Shown in pieces: positions 1 to 7,804 of a DNA stretch of 64,000 nucleotides. Origin of the DNA: Marinobacter szutsaonensis. GTDB taxonomy: Bacteria > Pseudomonadota > Gammaproteobacteria > Pseudomonadales > Oleiphilaceae. The notes under the pieces were generated by a model, which saw only the letters and a program-made list of their open reading frames with translations, had not been told where the DNA came from and did no database searches. Location of the stretch: the NCBI RefSeq assembly GCF_039523335.1, contig NZ_BAAAFC010000003.1:123926-187925 (forward strand), written 5' to 3'. The first letter of the stretch is position 1. The number at the start of each line of letters is the position of its first letter. The translations under genes were made by a program, and so were the position numbers.

Positions 1-190
1 TGATGCGGAAACGCTCGGCATCGAAAAAGCGGCGGTGGTAGTCCTCGCAGCCACCACCGGGGCCGCCATGGACCACCAGAACGGGGATGCCGTCGGGGTT
101 ACCGCTTTCCTCTATATAGAGTTCGTGGGGAGGATCGACGGCCAGGCGGTGCTGTGCGTTGGGGTGGATTTCGGGGTAGAGGGTCAGCAT
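1..190 (-). CDS. pip: Proline iminopeptidase-like alpha/beta hydrolase, N-terminal fragment
   Basis: The ATG at 188-190 opens a frame that runs off the left window edge, giving about 63 residues beginning MLTLYPEIHPNAQHRLAVD. The segment VVHGGPGGGCEDYHRRFFD is the HGGPG oxyanion-hole motif and following helix typical of proline iminopeptidases (peptidase family S33), which release N-terminal proline from peptides in the cytoplasm. The catalytic Ser-Asp-His residues would lie outside the window. The family call rests on the HGGPG motif and the strongly pip-like N-terminus. It is transcribed in the same direction as typA but separated from it by about 250 bp of palindromic repeats, so it is probably a separate unit. 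Confidence 0.8.
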   Translation of the reverse strand, partial: MLTLYPEIHPNAQHRLAVDPPHELYIEESGNPDGIPVLVVHGGPGGGCEDYHRRFFDAERFRI

Positions 191-237
191 GGGCGAAACT
201 CCGGTGCAAAGGCTTTTATGGGAGTTTGGTTGAAGAT

Positions 238-423
238 GGGGTCAGAAGAAAGTTTTCTTCAGACCCCCGGGGATGAAGATGGGTTCAGAAGAACGGGTTC
301 TTCAGACCCCTGGGGGGCGGGACATAAAAAAGGGGTCAGATGAAAGCCTTCATCTGACCCCGGATTTTGTGTCGAGCTTGGGGGTATAACGCCGGGGTCT
401 GAAGAACTCGTTCTTCTGACCCC
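238..423. repeat. Cluster of four 30-bp REP-like palindromes
   Basis: Four imperfect or perfect palindromes of 30 bp lie at 238-267, 281-310, 332-361 and 394-423, between pip and typA. Each has 13-nt arms of the form GGGGTCAGAAGAA or GGGGTCAGATGAA around a 4-nt loop. The copy at 332-361 is a perfect inverted repeat and is followed on the - strand by a run of T, so it probably terminates typA transcription. The copy at 394-423 is followed by T5 on the + strand. The same family recurs at 7589-7800 and 29164-29240. No other gene is seen in this gap. Confidence 0.85.
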
Positions 424-444
424 TTTTTCAGATCATACCCGCAC

Positions 445-2256
445 TTACTTCTTGCCGGCGCGCTTGCGCTCGTTTTCGGTGAGCAGCTTTTTGCGCAAGC
501 GGATGGACTTGGGTGTTACTTCCACCAGCTCGTCGTCGTCGATGAACTCCAGCGCCTGTTCCAGGGTGTGCTTGATGGGCGGCACGAGACCGATCACTTC
601 GTCCTTGCCGGAAGCGCGCATGTTATCGAGCTTCTTGGCCTTGGTGGGGTTGATCACGATGTCGTTATCACGGCTGTGAATACCACACAGCTGGCCCTCG
701 TAGATCTCGTCACCCGGCGCCAGGAACAGCTTGCCACGACTTTGCAGGGTTTCCAGGGAGTAGGTCATCGCTGTGCCTTTCGCCATGGAGATCAGCACAC
801 CGTTCTGGCGGCCGCCCATGGCACCTTCCTTGATCGGGCCGTAGTGACTGAAGGTGGAGGTCAGGATACCGGTACCGGAAGTCATGGTCAGGAAGGCGTT
901 ACGGAAGCCGATCAGACCACGGGCCGGGATGATGTATTCCACACGCATGCGGCCTTTGCCATCCGGGATCATGTTAGTCATCTCGCCCTTGCGCAGGCCG
1001 AGCTGCTCCATCACGGCGCCCTGGTGCTGCTCTTCGATATCCACGATCACGTTCTCGTACGGCTCCTGCTTGACGCCGTCGATCTCGCGAATAACCACTT
1101 CCGGGCGGCCCACGGCCAGCTCGAAGTTCTCCCGACGCATGTTCTCGATGAGAACCGACAGGTGCAGCTCACCTCGGCCAGACACCTTGAACTTGTCGGC
1201 AGAGTCACCCTCTTCCACACGCAGAGCCACGTTATGCAGCAGCTCTTTTTCCAGACGCTCCTTGATGTTGCGGCTGGTGACGTACTTGCCTTCCTGACCG
1301 GCAAACGGGGAATCGTTTACCTGGAAGGTCATGGAAACGGTGGGCTCGTCCACGGTCAGTGCCGGCAGCGCCTCAACGTTGTTCGGATCACACAGGGTGT
1401 CAGAGATATAAAGCGGATCCAGACCGCTGACGCACACGATGTCGCCAGCCTGGGCTTCATCAACTTCCACACGCTGCAGGCCGGAGTGGCCCATGATCTT
1501 GAGAATTCGACCATTACGCTTCTTGCCATCGGTACCAAGAGCTACTACCGGGGTATTGGTCTTGACCGAGCCGCGCATGATGCGGCCGATGCCGATGACA
1601 CCCAGGAAGCTGTTGTAGTCCAGCTGGGAGATCTGCATCTGGAACGGGCCATCCCGATCGACGGCAGGCGCGGGCACGTGGTCGACAATCGCCTGGAATA
1701 CGGCGTCCATGTTGTCATCCAGGTCTTCGTGCTCCATACCGGCAATGCCGTTCAGCGCGCTGGCGTACACAATCGGGAAGTCCAGCTGCTCGTCGGTGGC
1801 ACCCAGGTTATCGAACAGGTCAAAAACCTGATCCACAACCCAGTCCGGACGGGCGCCAGGCCGGTCAATCTTGTTCACTACCACAATCGGGCGCAGGCCC
1901 GCTGCAAAAGCTTTCTGGGTAACAAAACGGGTTTGCGGCATGGGGCCGTCGATGGAATCCACCACCAGCAGCACACTGTCCACCATGCTCATGACCCGCT
2001 CAACTTCGCCGCCGAAGTCAGCGTGCCCCGGAGTATCCACGATGTTGATATCGTAGTCTTTCCATTTCAGCGCGGTATTCTTGGCCAGAATGGTGATGCC
2101 GCGCTCTTTCTCCTGGTCATTGGAATCCATAACGCGCTCGCTTTCGAGCTCCTTACGGTCCAACGTGCCGGACTGGCGCAACAACTGGTCAACCAGGGTG
2201 GTCTTACCGTGGTCCACGTGGGCAATAATGGCGACATTTCTGAGCTTATCAATCAC
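445..2256 (-). CDS. typA: Ribosome-associated GTPase TypA/BipA
   Basis: 603 residues, the usual family length. This translational GTPase binds 70S ribosomes and supports ribosome assembly and stress or low-temperature growth. The N-terminal G domain shows the P-loop HVDHGKTT (about residues 13-20), the switch II motif DTPGHAD (74-80) and NKID (128-131); EF-G-like domains II, III and V and the BipA-specific C-terminus follow. The start is GTG at 2256, chosen because [20 protein letters not shown] matches the family N-terminus and AGGAAA lies just upstream. It is divergent from glnA, an arrangement also found in enterobacteria and pseudomonads. Confidence 0.96.
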   Translation of the reverse strand: MIDKLRNVAIIAHVDHGKTTLVDQLLRQSGTLDRKELESERVMDSNDQEKERGITILAKNTALKWKDYDINIVDTPGHADFGGEVERVMSMVDSVLLVVDSIDGPMPQTRFVTQKAFAAGLRPIVVVNKIDRPGARPDWVVDQVFDLFDNLGATDEQLDFPIVYASALNGIAGMEHEDLDDNMDAVFQAIVDHVPAPAVDRDGPFQMQISQLDYNSFLGVIGIGRIMRGSVKTNTPVVALGTDGKKRNGRILKIMGHSGLQRVEVDEAQAGDIVCVSGLDPLYISDTLCDPNNVEALPALTVDEPTVSMTFQVNDSPFAGQEGKYVTSRNIKERLEKELLHNVALRVEEGDSADKFKVSGRGELHLSVLIENMRRENFELAVGRPEVVIREIDGVKQEPYENVIVDIEEQHQGAVMEQLGLRKGEMTNMIPDGKGRMRVEYIIPARGLIGFRNAFLTMTSGTGILTSTFSHYGPIKEGAMGGRQNGVLISMAKGTAMTYSLETLQSRGKLFLAPGDEIYEGQLCGIHSRDNDIVINPTKAKKLDNMRASGKDEVIGLVPPIKHTLEQALEFIDDDELVEVTPKSIRLRKKLLTENERKRAGKK

Positions 2257-2290
2257 AACGGGTTTCCTGAGGAAAAAATGAGCGGCGCGC

Positions 2291-2319
2291 AGTATATCGA
2301 AAAGTCGATGTCGTTAATA
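2291..2319 (-). promoter_or_regulatory. Possible sigma-70 promoter of typA
   Basis: On the - strand a TATACT -10 element (2291-2296) lies about 35 bp upstream of the typA GTG. The -35 position at 17-bp spacing reads TATTAA and is a poor match, so only the -10 is supported. Confidence 0.3.
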
Positions 2320-2385
2320 TGAAGATTAGTGCCTATTCTTTAACCAACTGCTTTCGCACTGATATGACGCATCTGTGGCGTGGTC

Positions 2386-2413
2386 GCACCATAATGGTGC
2401 GCCATTTTGGTGC
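2386..2413. promoter_or_regulatory. Overlapping pair of NtrC-type enhancer palindromes upstream of glnA
   Basis: GCACCATAATGGTGC (2386-2400) is a perfect NtrC-like palindrome (GCAC-N7-GTGC). A second half-degenerate copy, GCGCCATTTTGGTGC (2399-2413), shares its last two bases with the first. They lie about 110-140 bp upstream of the predicted glnA transcription start, the usual distance for NtrC enhancers. A weaker third candidate, GCGCCGTTCTGGCGC, is at 2472-2486, nearer the promoter. The assignment is from the known NtrC consensus plus the presence of ntrC a few kilobases downstream. Confidence 0.75.
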
Positions 2414-2499
2414 AATGCGGTGGGTGACGATCCGGTAATGCGCGCCATAACGGGCCAAAAGCCCTGTGGCTGCGCCGTTCTGGCGCAAAAGCAAAAAAC

Positions 2500-2515
2500 T
2501 GGCAAGCCCCTTGCT
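2500..2515 (+). promoter_or_regulatory. Sigma-54 (-24/-12) promoter of glnA
   Basis: TGGCAAGCCCCTTGCT matches the sigma-54 consensus TGGCAC-N5-TTGC: the -24 GG is at 2501-2502 and the -12 GC at 2513-2514, with the required 10 bp between them. The predicted start is near 2525, giving a leader of about 145 nt before the glnA ATG. Together with the upstream NtrC palindromes this indicates activation under nitrogen limitation. Confidence 0.8.
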
Positions 2516-2672
2516 TATGCTTAGTCAGCCGAAAATTATCAGGTAAGGGATGCACGCTTTTGGTAAGCTGCCCGAACCCGAAAAACAGATCGGAACTCAG
2601 TCCCACTGAACGATCCGGCACCACGAACATGAAATACGCCCGCACCGCGGGATAACTTACGGAGCATGCACA

Positions 2673-4076
2673 ATGTCCAAGACGATTGATTTGATTAAAG
2701 AGCACGAAGTCAAATGGGTAGACCTGCGCTTCACCGACAGCCGCGGTAAAGAGCAGCACGTGACTCTGCCGGCCACCGAAGTGGACGAAGACTTCTTCAC
2801 CGACGGCAAAATGTTCGACGGCTCCTCCATCGCGGGCTGGAAGGGCATCAACGAATCCGACATGATCCTGATGCCGGTGGATGAAACCTCCGTGCTGGAT
2901 CCGTTCACTGAAGAAACCACCGTTAACATTACCTGTGACATCGTGGAGCCAACCACCATGCAGGGTTATGAGCGTGATCCGCGCTCCGTGGCCCGTCGTG
3001 CCGAGGAATACCTGAAGTCCAGTGGCATTGCCGACGGCGCACTGTTCGGTCCGGAGCCAGAGTTCTTCGTATTTGACTCGGTAAAATGGAACGTAGACAT
3101 GCAGGGCGCCATGTACTCCCTGCACTCCGAAGAAGCTGCCTGGGTCTCCGGTGAAGACTTCGATCGTAACAACATCGGTCACCGTCCGGGCGTGAAAGGC
3201 GGCTACTTCCCGGTTCCGCCGGTAGACAGCCTGCACGACCTGCGTGGCGCCATGTGCGCCGCCATGGAGTCCATGGGTCTGGAAATCGAAGTGCACCACC
3301 ACGAAGTCGGCACCGCCGGCCAGTGCGAAATCGGTGTTGGCGCCAACACTCTGACCCGCAAGGCGGACGAAGTTCAGATCCTGAAGTACTGCGTACACAA
3401 TGTGGCCCACGCCTACGGCAAGACCGCCACCTTCATGCCCAAGCCGGTGGTTGGTGACAACGGTTCCGGTATGCACGTGCACATGTCTCTGAACAAGGAT
3501 GGCAAGAACCTGTTTGCCGGGGACGGCTACGCAGGCCTGAGCGAGATGGCGCTGTACTACATCGGCGGTATCATCAAGCATGCCAAGGCCATCAACGCCT
3601 TCACCAACCCGGCCACCAACAGCTACAAGCGTCTGGTTCCAGGCTTTGAAGCGCCAGTCATGCTGGCCTACTCCGCCCGCAACCGCTCCGCCTCCATCCG
3701 TATCCCGTACGTGAGCAGCCCGAAGGCACGCCGCGTAGAAGTGCGGTTCCCGGATCCGGCGGCCAACCCGTACCTGGCCTTCGCGGCCCTGATGATGGCC
3801 GGTCTGGACGGCATCCAGAACAAGATCCACCCGGGCGATGCCATGGACAAGGATCTGTACGACCTGCCGAAGGAAGAGGCCCTGAACATTCCCCAGGTTG
3901 CCACTACCCTGCAGGAAGCACTCAAGTGCCTGGAAGAGGATCACGAGTTCCTGACCCGCGGCGGCGTCTTCACCGAAGACATGATCGCCGGCTACATCGA
4001 CCTGAAACAGGGCGAAGTAGAGCGTCTGAACATGACCACTCACCCGGTCGAGTTCGATCTGTACTACTCCTGCTGA
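2673..4076 (+). CDS. glnA: Glutamine synthetase type I
   Basis: 467 residues (E. coli GlnA is 469). The enzyme condenses glutamate and ammonia with ATP to glutamine in the cytoplasm and acts as a dodecamer. The beta-grasp N-domain is followed by the catalytic domain with [11 protein letters not shown] and [10 protein letters not shown] substrate-site motifs. The adenylylation motif is present as DLYDLP with the target tyrosine at about residue 396, so the type I-beta covalent control by GlnE is expected. The ATG at 2673 is preceded by GGAG. It lies downstream of an NtrC/sigma-54 control region and upstream of ntrBC, and ends at a strong terminator, so glnLG need their own promoter or read-through. 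Confidence 0.98.
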   Translation: MSKTIDLIKEHEVKWVDLRFTDSRGKEQHVTLPATEVDEDFFTDGKMFDGSSIAGWKGINESDMILMPVDETSVLDPFTEETTVNITCDIVEPTTMQGYERDPRSVARRAEEYLKSSGIADGALFGPEPEFFVFDSVKWNVDMQGAMYSLHSEEAAWVSGEDFDRNNIGHRPGVKGGYFPVPPVDSLHDLRGAMCAAMESMGLEIEVHHHEVGTAGQCEIGVGANTLTRKADEVQILKYCVHNVAHAYGKTATFMPKPVVGDNGSGMHVHMSLNKDGKNLFAGDGYAGLSEMALYYIGGIIKHAKAINAFTNPATNSYKRLVPGFEAPVMLAYSARNRSASIRIPYVSSPKARRVEVRFPDPAANPYLAFAALMMAGLDGIQNKIHPGDAMDKDLYDLPKEEALNIPQVATTLQEALKCLEEDHEFLTRGGVFTEDMIAGYIDLKQGEVERLNMTTHPVEFDLYYSC

Positions 4077-4101
4077 TCCGGTCTGATCCCGGAACTGCAG
4101 C

Positions 4102-4128
4102 AAGCCCCGCCCCGTGCGGGGCTTTTTT
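4102..4128 (+). terminator. Rho-independent terminator of glnA
   Basis: AGCCCCGC (4103-4110) and GCGGGGCT (4116-4123) form a perfect 8-bp GC-rich stem with a 5-nt loop, followed by six T. It sits 26 bp after the glnA stop. Confidence 0.93.
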
Positions 4129-4249
4129 GTGCGCGGCCGCACACTCTCACGCCCTTAACGATATGTAACCAACAAGGACCGGCCAGAGCGTTGAAAAGGC
4201 TTTACAGGCCGTTGATAATCAAACCAAACCAACGTTGCAGGTTACGGTT

Positions 4250-4774
4250 ATGAACGCGAAGTACGGATTGGTGGCAGGTTTTCTGGTTTTGCTCTCGGCA
4301 CCGGCCCTTGGTGAGGTGTACCGCCACGTGGACGCCCAGGGTAATGTCACCTTCTCCGACGAACCGATCGAAGGCGGTGAAACCGTTGATGTAAAACCGG
4401 TCACCACCGTCACCCTGCCCAAACCCCAGACCGTCCGCGAGACCGACAAGCTCCGGGAAGAGGTGAAACGCGAAGGCTCTGTCTACGAGAGCGTCTCCTT
4501 CGTGCAGCCTCAGAATGAGCAGGCGTTCCACAGCGGCAGCGGCGATGTTCGCTTTGAAGTCACCAGCACGCCGGGACTGCAAGCCGGTCACAAGTATGAA
4601 GTCACACTCGACGGCCAGCCGGTTGCCCAGACCAGTTCGGGCTCGGTGGTGGTGAACAACATTTTCCGGGGCACGCACGAGGCCCGCGCCCACATCGTGG
4701 ACGAGAACGGCGTGCAGGTGAAAACAGGCTCGCCCATCACTTTTACCGTCCATCGCCCGTCAGTCAGAAACTGA
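4250..4774 (+). CDS. DUF4124 domain-containing exported protein
   Basis: 174 residues from the ATG at 4250; an in-frame TTG at 4235 is possible but puts extra residues before the signal peptide. MNAKYGLVAGFLVLLSAPALG is a clear Sec signal peptide with likely cleavage after ALG. It is followed at once by EVYRHVDAQGNVTFSDEP, the diagnostic start of the DUF4124 domain (exported, short beta-rich). The C-terminal half (about 95-174) resembles an Ig-like fold with alternating beta strands. Function is unknown. Genes of this type commonly lie between glnA and ntrB in related gammaproteobacteria; whether that reflects a nitrogen role is not shown by the sequence. Confidence 0.85.
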   Translation: MNAKYGLVAGFLVLLSAPALGEVYRHVDAQGNVTFSDEPIEGGETVDVKPVTTVTLPKPQTVRETDKLREEVKREGSVYESVSFVQPQNEQAFHSGSGDVRFEVTSTPGLQAGHKYEVTLDGQPVAQTSSGSVVVNNIFRGTHEARAHIVDENGVQVKTGSPITFTVHRPSVRN

Positions 4775-4789
4775 CCCCTCAAAGTTTTT

Positions 4790-4813
4790 GCACCAGCTTG
4801 GTGCTAGCGCACC
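4790..4813. promoter_or_regulatory. NtrC-type enhancer palindrome upstream of glnL
   Basis: GCACCAGCTTGGTGC (4790-4804) is an NtrC-like palindrome with perfect GCACC/GGTGC half sites. It overlaps a second inverted repeat, GGTGCTAGCGCACC (4800-4813). Both lie about 180-200 bp upstream of the predicted sigma-54 start of glnLG, a usual enhancer distance. Confidence 0.7.
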
Positions 4814-4965
4814 AGATAGAGGCCATACTTTGATCAGCAACAGGGCGGAATTGCCCGGCTGACTAACCTCTGGCCGATGTCATGCACCAGTGTACGGCAC
4901 GCGGTCCGTGCCATAGCGGGCACGGGCCCCGCCTTTGCCCATCTTTTGGGGCAAATCGGCCAAAG

Positions 4966-4981
4966 TGGTTCAGTTTTTGCA
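4966..4981 (+). promoter_or_regulatory. Putative sigma-54 promoter of glnLG
   Basis: TGGTTCAGTTTTTGCA has the -24 GG at 4967-4968 and the -12 GC at 4979-4980 with exactly 10 bp between. The -24 box lacks the CA of TGGCA, so it is a weaker match than the glnA promoter. The predicted start is near 4991, about 35 nt before the glnL ATG. Confidence 0.6.
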
Positions 4982-5025
4982 ATTCCTACCCCGTCATCTT
5001 CAAAACGACACGACAGGAATTGCCC

Positions 5026-6120
5026 ATGGCGTTCGCCCCGGCCACAAATGACGGATACAAGAGCATTCTCGACAGCCTGACCACCGCGGTGCTGGTACTC
5101 GAGGACAACCTTAGAATCCGTTACCTGAACCCCGCCGCCGAGAGCCTGTTCGAGACCAGCCTCACCCGCAGCCAGGGCCATCCGTTCAGCGAGATTCTTG
5201 CGGCGTCCGAGGACGCCCTCAATACCCTGTACGCCGCCCTGAAAAACGGGCAATCCTATACCCGCCGGGAAGCGGAATTCGTGCTCACCAGCGGAGCAAG
5301 GCTGACGGTGGACTATTCGGTCACCCCCATTTCCCTGGAACCGACAGAACTGCTCATCGAAATCCAGCCCCGGGACCGGTTACTCCGCATCAGCCGGGAG
5401 GAAGACCTGATCTCCCAGCAAGAAACCTCGCGCATTCTGGTCCGCGGTATGGCCCACGAGATCAAGAACCCTCTGGGCGGGATCCGGGGCGCTGCTCAGC
5501 TGCTTGACCGCGAGCTGAACGACGAAGACCAGCGGGAATACACCCGCGTGATCATTGACGAGGCCGACCGCCTGCGCAGCCTCGTGGACCGCATGCTCGG
5601 GCCGAACAAGGCGCTCAAGTTCGCGCCCACCAATATCCATGAGGTGCTGGAGCGGGTGCGCACGTTACTCGAAGCCGAGAGCAAAGGCCGGGTGATGTTC
5701 CAGCGCGATTACGATCCGAGCCTGCCAGAGCTTTGGGCAGACAAGGAACAGCTGATCCAGGCCTTCCTCAATATCGCCCGCAACGCCATGGAGGCCGCCT
5801 TCGAGAACCAGACCGGGGCAAGCGACGAGGAACCGCCCACCATCATGTTCCGGACCCGCGCCCTGCGCCAGTTCACCATCGGCCATAAGCGCTACCGCCT
5901 GGCCTGCCGTGTGGACGTGATCGACAACGGCCCCGGCATCCCTCCGGACCTGTTGCAGAACATTTTCTATCCGATGATCAGTGGCCGTGCCAGTGGTACC
6001 GGCCTGGGCCTGTCCATTACCCAGAGCATCATCGGACAACATCACGGGCTTGTGGAATGTGAGAGCGAGCCCGGGAAAACCGACTTCATCATCTTCCTGC
6101 CCCTGGAGGAAAACCCATGA
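5026..6120 (+). CDS. glnL: Nitrogen regulation sensor histidine kinase NtrB (NR II)
   Basis: 364 residues. This cytoplasmic kinase/phosphatase senses nitrogen status through PII and controls phosphorylation of NtrC. An N-terminal PAS domain (about 10-115) has no membrane segments. The dimerisation/phosphoacceptor H-box is MAHEIKNPLGGIRGAAQLLD near residue 145. The N box (FLNIARNAMEAAFE), G1 box (DVIDNGPGIPPDLLQNIFYP) and G2 box (GTGLGLSI) follow. The ATG at 5026 is used because AGGA lies 8 bp upstream and the PAS fold starts right after it; a longer frame begins at 4882 but would overlap the promoter. The stop overlaps the glnG start as ATGA, indicating translational coupling. Confidence 0.95.
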   Translation: MAFAPATNDGYKSILDSLTTAVLVLEDNLRIRYLNPAAESLFETSLTRSQGHPFSEILAASEDALNTLYAALKNGQSYTRREAEFVLTSGARLTVDYSVTPISLEPTELLIEIQPRDRLLRISREEDLISQQETSRILVRGMAHEIKNPLGGIRGAAQLLDRELNDEDQREYTRVIIDEADRLRSLVDRMLGPNKALKFAPTNIHEVLERVRTLLEAESKGRVMFQRDYDPSLPELWADKEQLIQAFLNIARNAMEAAFENQTGASDEEPPTIMFRTRALRQFTIGHKRYRLACRVDVIDNGPGIPPDLLQNIFYPMISGRASGTGLGLSITQSIIGQHHGLVECESEPGKTDFIIFLPLEENP

Positions 6121-7550
6121 GCCAACCGGCGAACGTCTGGATCATAGACGACGACCGCAGTATTCGCTGGGTGCTGGAGCGCGCCCTGAACCAGGCCGGC
6201 ATGCACCCCCGGGTCTTTGACAGCGGCGAAAGCATCATGACCCGCCTGGAACACGAACACCCCGATGCCATCATCAGTGACATCCGGATGCCGGGCGTGG
6301 ACGGCATCACCCTGCTCTCCCAGATCGTGGAAGCACACCGGGATGTACCGGTGATTATCATGACCGCGCACTCGGATCTCGAAAGTGCGGTCACCAGTTA
6401 CCAGACCGGCGCCTTCGAATACCTGCCCAAGCCCTTCGATGTGGACGACGCCGTGGCCCTGGTCAAGCGTGCCGTGGCCCACAGCCATGAGCAGCGGGCC
6501 AAGTCCGAGCCTCAGACCGAGAGCGTTCAGCGCAACACCGAGATCATCGGTGAGGCCCCTGCCATGCAGGAGGTGTTCCGGGCCATCGGCCGGCTATCCC
6601 ATTCCAACATCACGGTACTGATCAACGGCGAAAGCGGTACCGGCAAGGAACTGGTCGCCCAGGCCCTGCACAATCACAGTCCCAGGGCCAAGCACCCGTT
6701 CATTGCCCTGAACATGGCGGCGATCCCCAAGGACCTGATTGAATCCGAGCTTTTCGGTCACGAGAAAGGCGCCTTCACCGGCGCCGGCGCGGCCCGTCAG
6801 GGGCGCTTCGAGCAAGCCAACGGCGGCACCCTGTTCCTGGACGAGATCGGGGACATGCCGGCGGACACCCAGACCCGACTGCTGCGGGTTCTGGCGGACG
6901 GCGAGTTCTATCGGGTTGGTGGCACCACACCGATCAAGGTGGACGTACGCATCATCGCCGCCACGCACCAAGACCTGGAAAAACTGGTCCAGGCCGGCAG
7001 CTTCCGGGAAGACCTGTTCCACCGGTTGAACGTGATCCGGGTACACCTGCCCAAACTGGCCGAGCGCCGGGAAGACATCCCCCGGCTCATGCAGCACTTC
7101 CTCAAGCGCGCCGCCAAGGAACTGGCCGTCGAGCCCAAGATCCTGCGCCCGGATGCCGAGGAATACCTCACCACCCTGCCCTGGCCCGGCAACGTCCGCC
7201 AGCTGGAAAACACCTGCCGCTGGCTCACCGTCATGGCCAGCGGCCGGGAAATCCACATTGACGACCTGCCACCGGAACTGCTGCATCAGGCCGAAACCGA
7301 GACCACCGCCACCGGCCAGACCTGGCAGGAAGGCCTGCGCAACTGGGCTGAACAGGAACTCAAACGGGGGAAGAAAGGCATCCTTGATACTGCCATCCCC
7401 GAGTTCGAGAAAATCATGATCGAAACTGCCCTGAAACACACCGGCGGTCGGCGCAGGGATGCCTCAATCCTGCTGGGCTGGGGCCGAAATACCCTCACCC
7501 GCAAGATCAACGAACTGGGGCTGGATCACCCGGAAACCGGGGAAGATTGA
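6117..7550 (+). CDS. glnG: Nitrogen regulation response regulator NtrC (NR I)
   Basis: 477 residues, a sigma-54 enhancer-binding protein. The receiver domain (about 1-125) carries the acidic pocket DDD (11-13), the phosphoacceptor Asp at about 55 in SDIRMPG and the conserved Lys in LPKPF. The AAA+ domain has Walker A GESGTGKE, the sigma-54-contact loop GAFTGA, Walker B GTLFLDEIGD and the arginine-finger region. A C-terminal Fis-type helix-turn-helix ends the protein (GGRRRDASILLGWGRNTLTR). It overlaps glnL by 4 nt. The NtrC palindromes before glnA and glnL are its likely local targets. A palindromic terminator follows at 7589. Confidence 0.97.
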   Translation: MSQPANVWIIDDDRSIRWVLERALNQAGMHPRVFDSGESIMTRLEHEHPDAIISDIRMPGVDGITLLSQIVEAHRDVPVIIMTAHSDLESAVTSYQTGAFEYLPKPFDVDDAVALVKRAVAHSHEQRAKSEPQTESVQRNTEIIGEAPAMQEVFRAIGRLSHSNITVLINGESGTGKELVAQALHNHSPRAKHPFIALNMAAIPKDLIESELFGHEKGAFTGAGAARQGRFEQANGGTLFLDEIGDMPADTQTRLLRVLADGEFYRVGGTTPIKVDVRIIAATHQDLEKLVQAGSFREDLFHRLNVIRVHLPKLAERREDIPRLMQHFLKRAAKELAVEPKILRPDAEEYLTTLPWPGNVRQLENTCRWLTVMASGREIHIDDLPPELLHQAETETTATGQTWQEGLRNWAEQELKRGKKGILDTAIPEFEKIMIETALKHTGGRRRDASILLGWGRNTLTRKINELGLDHPETGED

Positions 7551-7588
7551 CGAGAAGCAAACCGCCGGGGTTTGCCAATCTCAAGCTC

Positions 7589-7800
7589 GGGGTCAGAAGA
7601 AAACCTTCTTCTGACCCCTTTTTTTCGCACACTTCGGGGTCTGATGGAAGCCTTCATCTGACCCCATTTTCATCAGAGACCACGGCGGCACAGTCTTAGC
7701 CCCCGGGGTCTGATGAAAGCCTTCATCTGACCCCATTTTCATCCGAGACCACGGCGGCACAGCCTAAGTCGGGGTCAGAAGAAAGCTTTCTTCAGCCCCC
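7589..7800. repeat. Cluster of four 30-bp REP-like palindromes, partly in tandem
   Basis: Copies lie at 7589-7618, 7636-7665, 7705-7734 and 7771-7800 between the convergent glnG and mshQ genes. The first is a perfect inverted repeat (arms GGGGTCAGAAGAA, loop AACC) followed by T7 on the + strand, and so is a credible glnG terminator. The second and third copies plus about 33 bp of shared flank form a direct repeat with a 69-bp period. No gene is seen in the 254-bp gap. Confidence 0.87.
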
Positions 7801-7804
7801 ACTG

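Noticed and set aside
568..2322. 584-codon open frame on the + strand opposite typA
   Set aside because: Shadow frame; His- and Val-rich translation typical of antisense to GC-rich genes.
2340..4142. 600-codon open frame on the - strand opposite glnA
   Set aside because: Shadow of glnA that would also run through the sigma-54 promoter and the glnA terminator.
4882..5025. N-terminal extension of glnL by 48 codons
   Set aside because: It would cover the sigma-54 promoter and has no ribosome-binding site; the PAS domain begins after the ATG at 5026.
7551..7804. CRISPR array in the repeat-rich gap
   Set aside because: The repeats are palindromes with variable spacing and partly duplicated flanks, not regular repeat-spacer units, and no cas genes are present.
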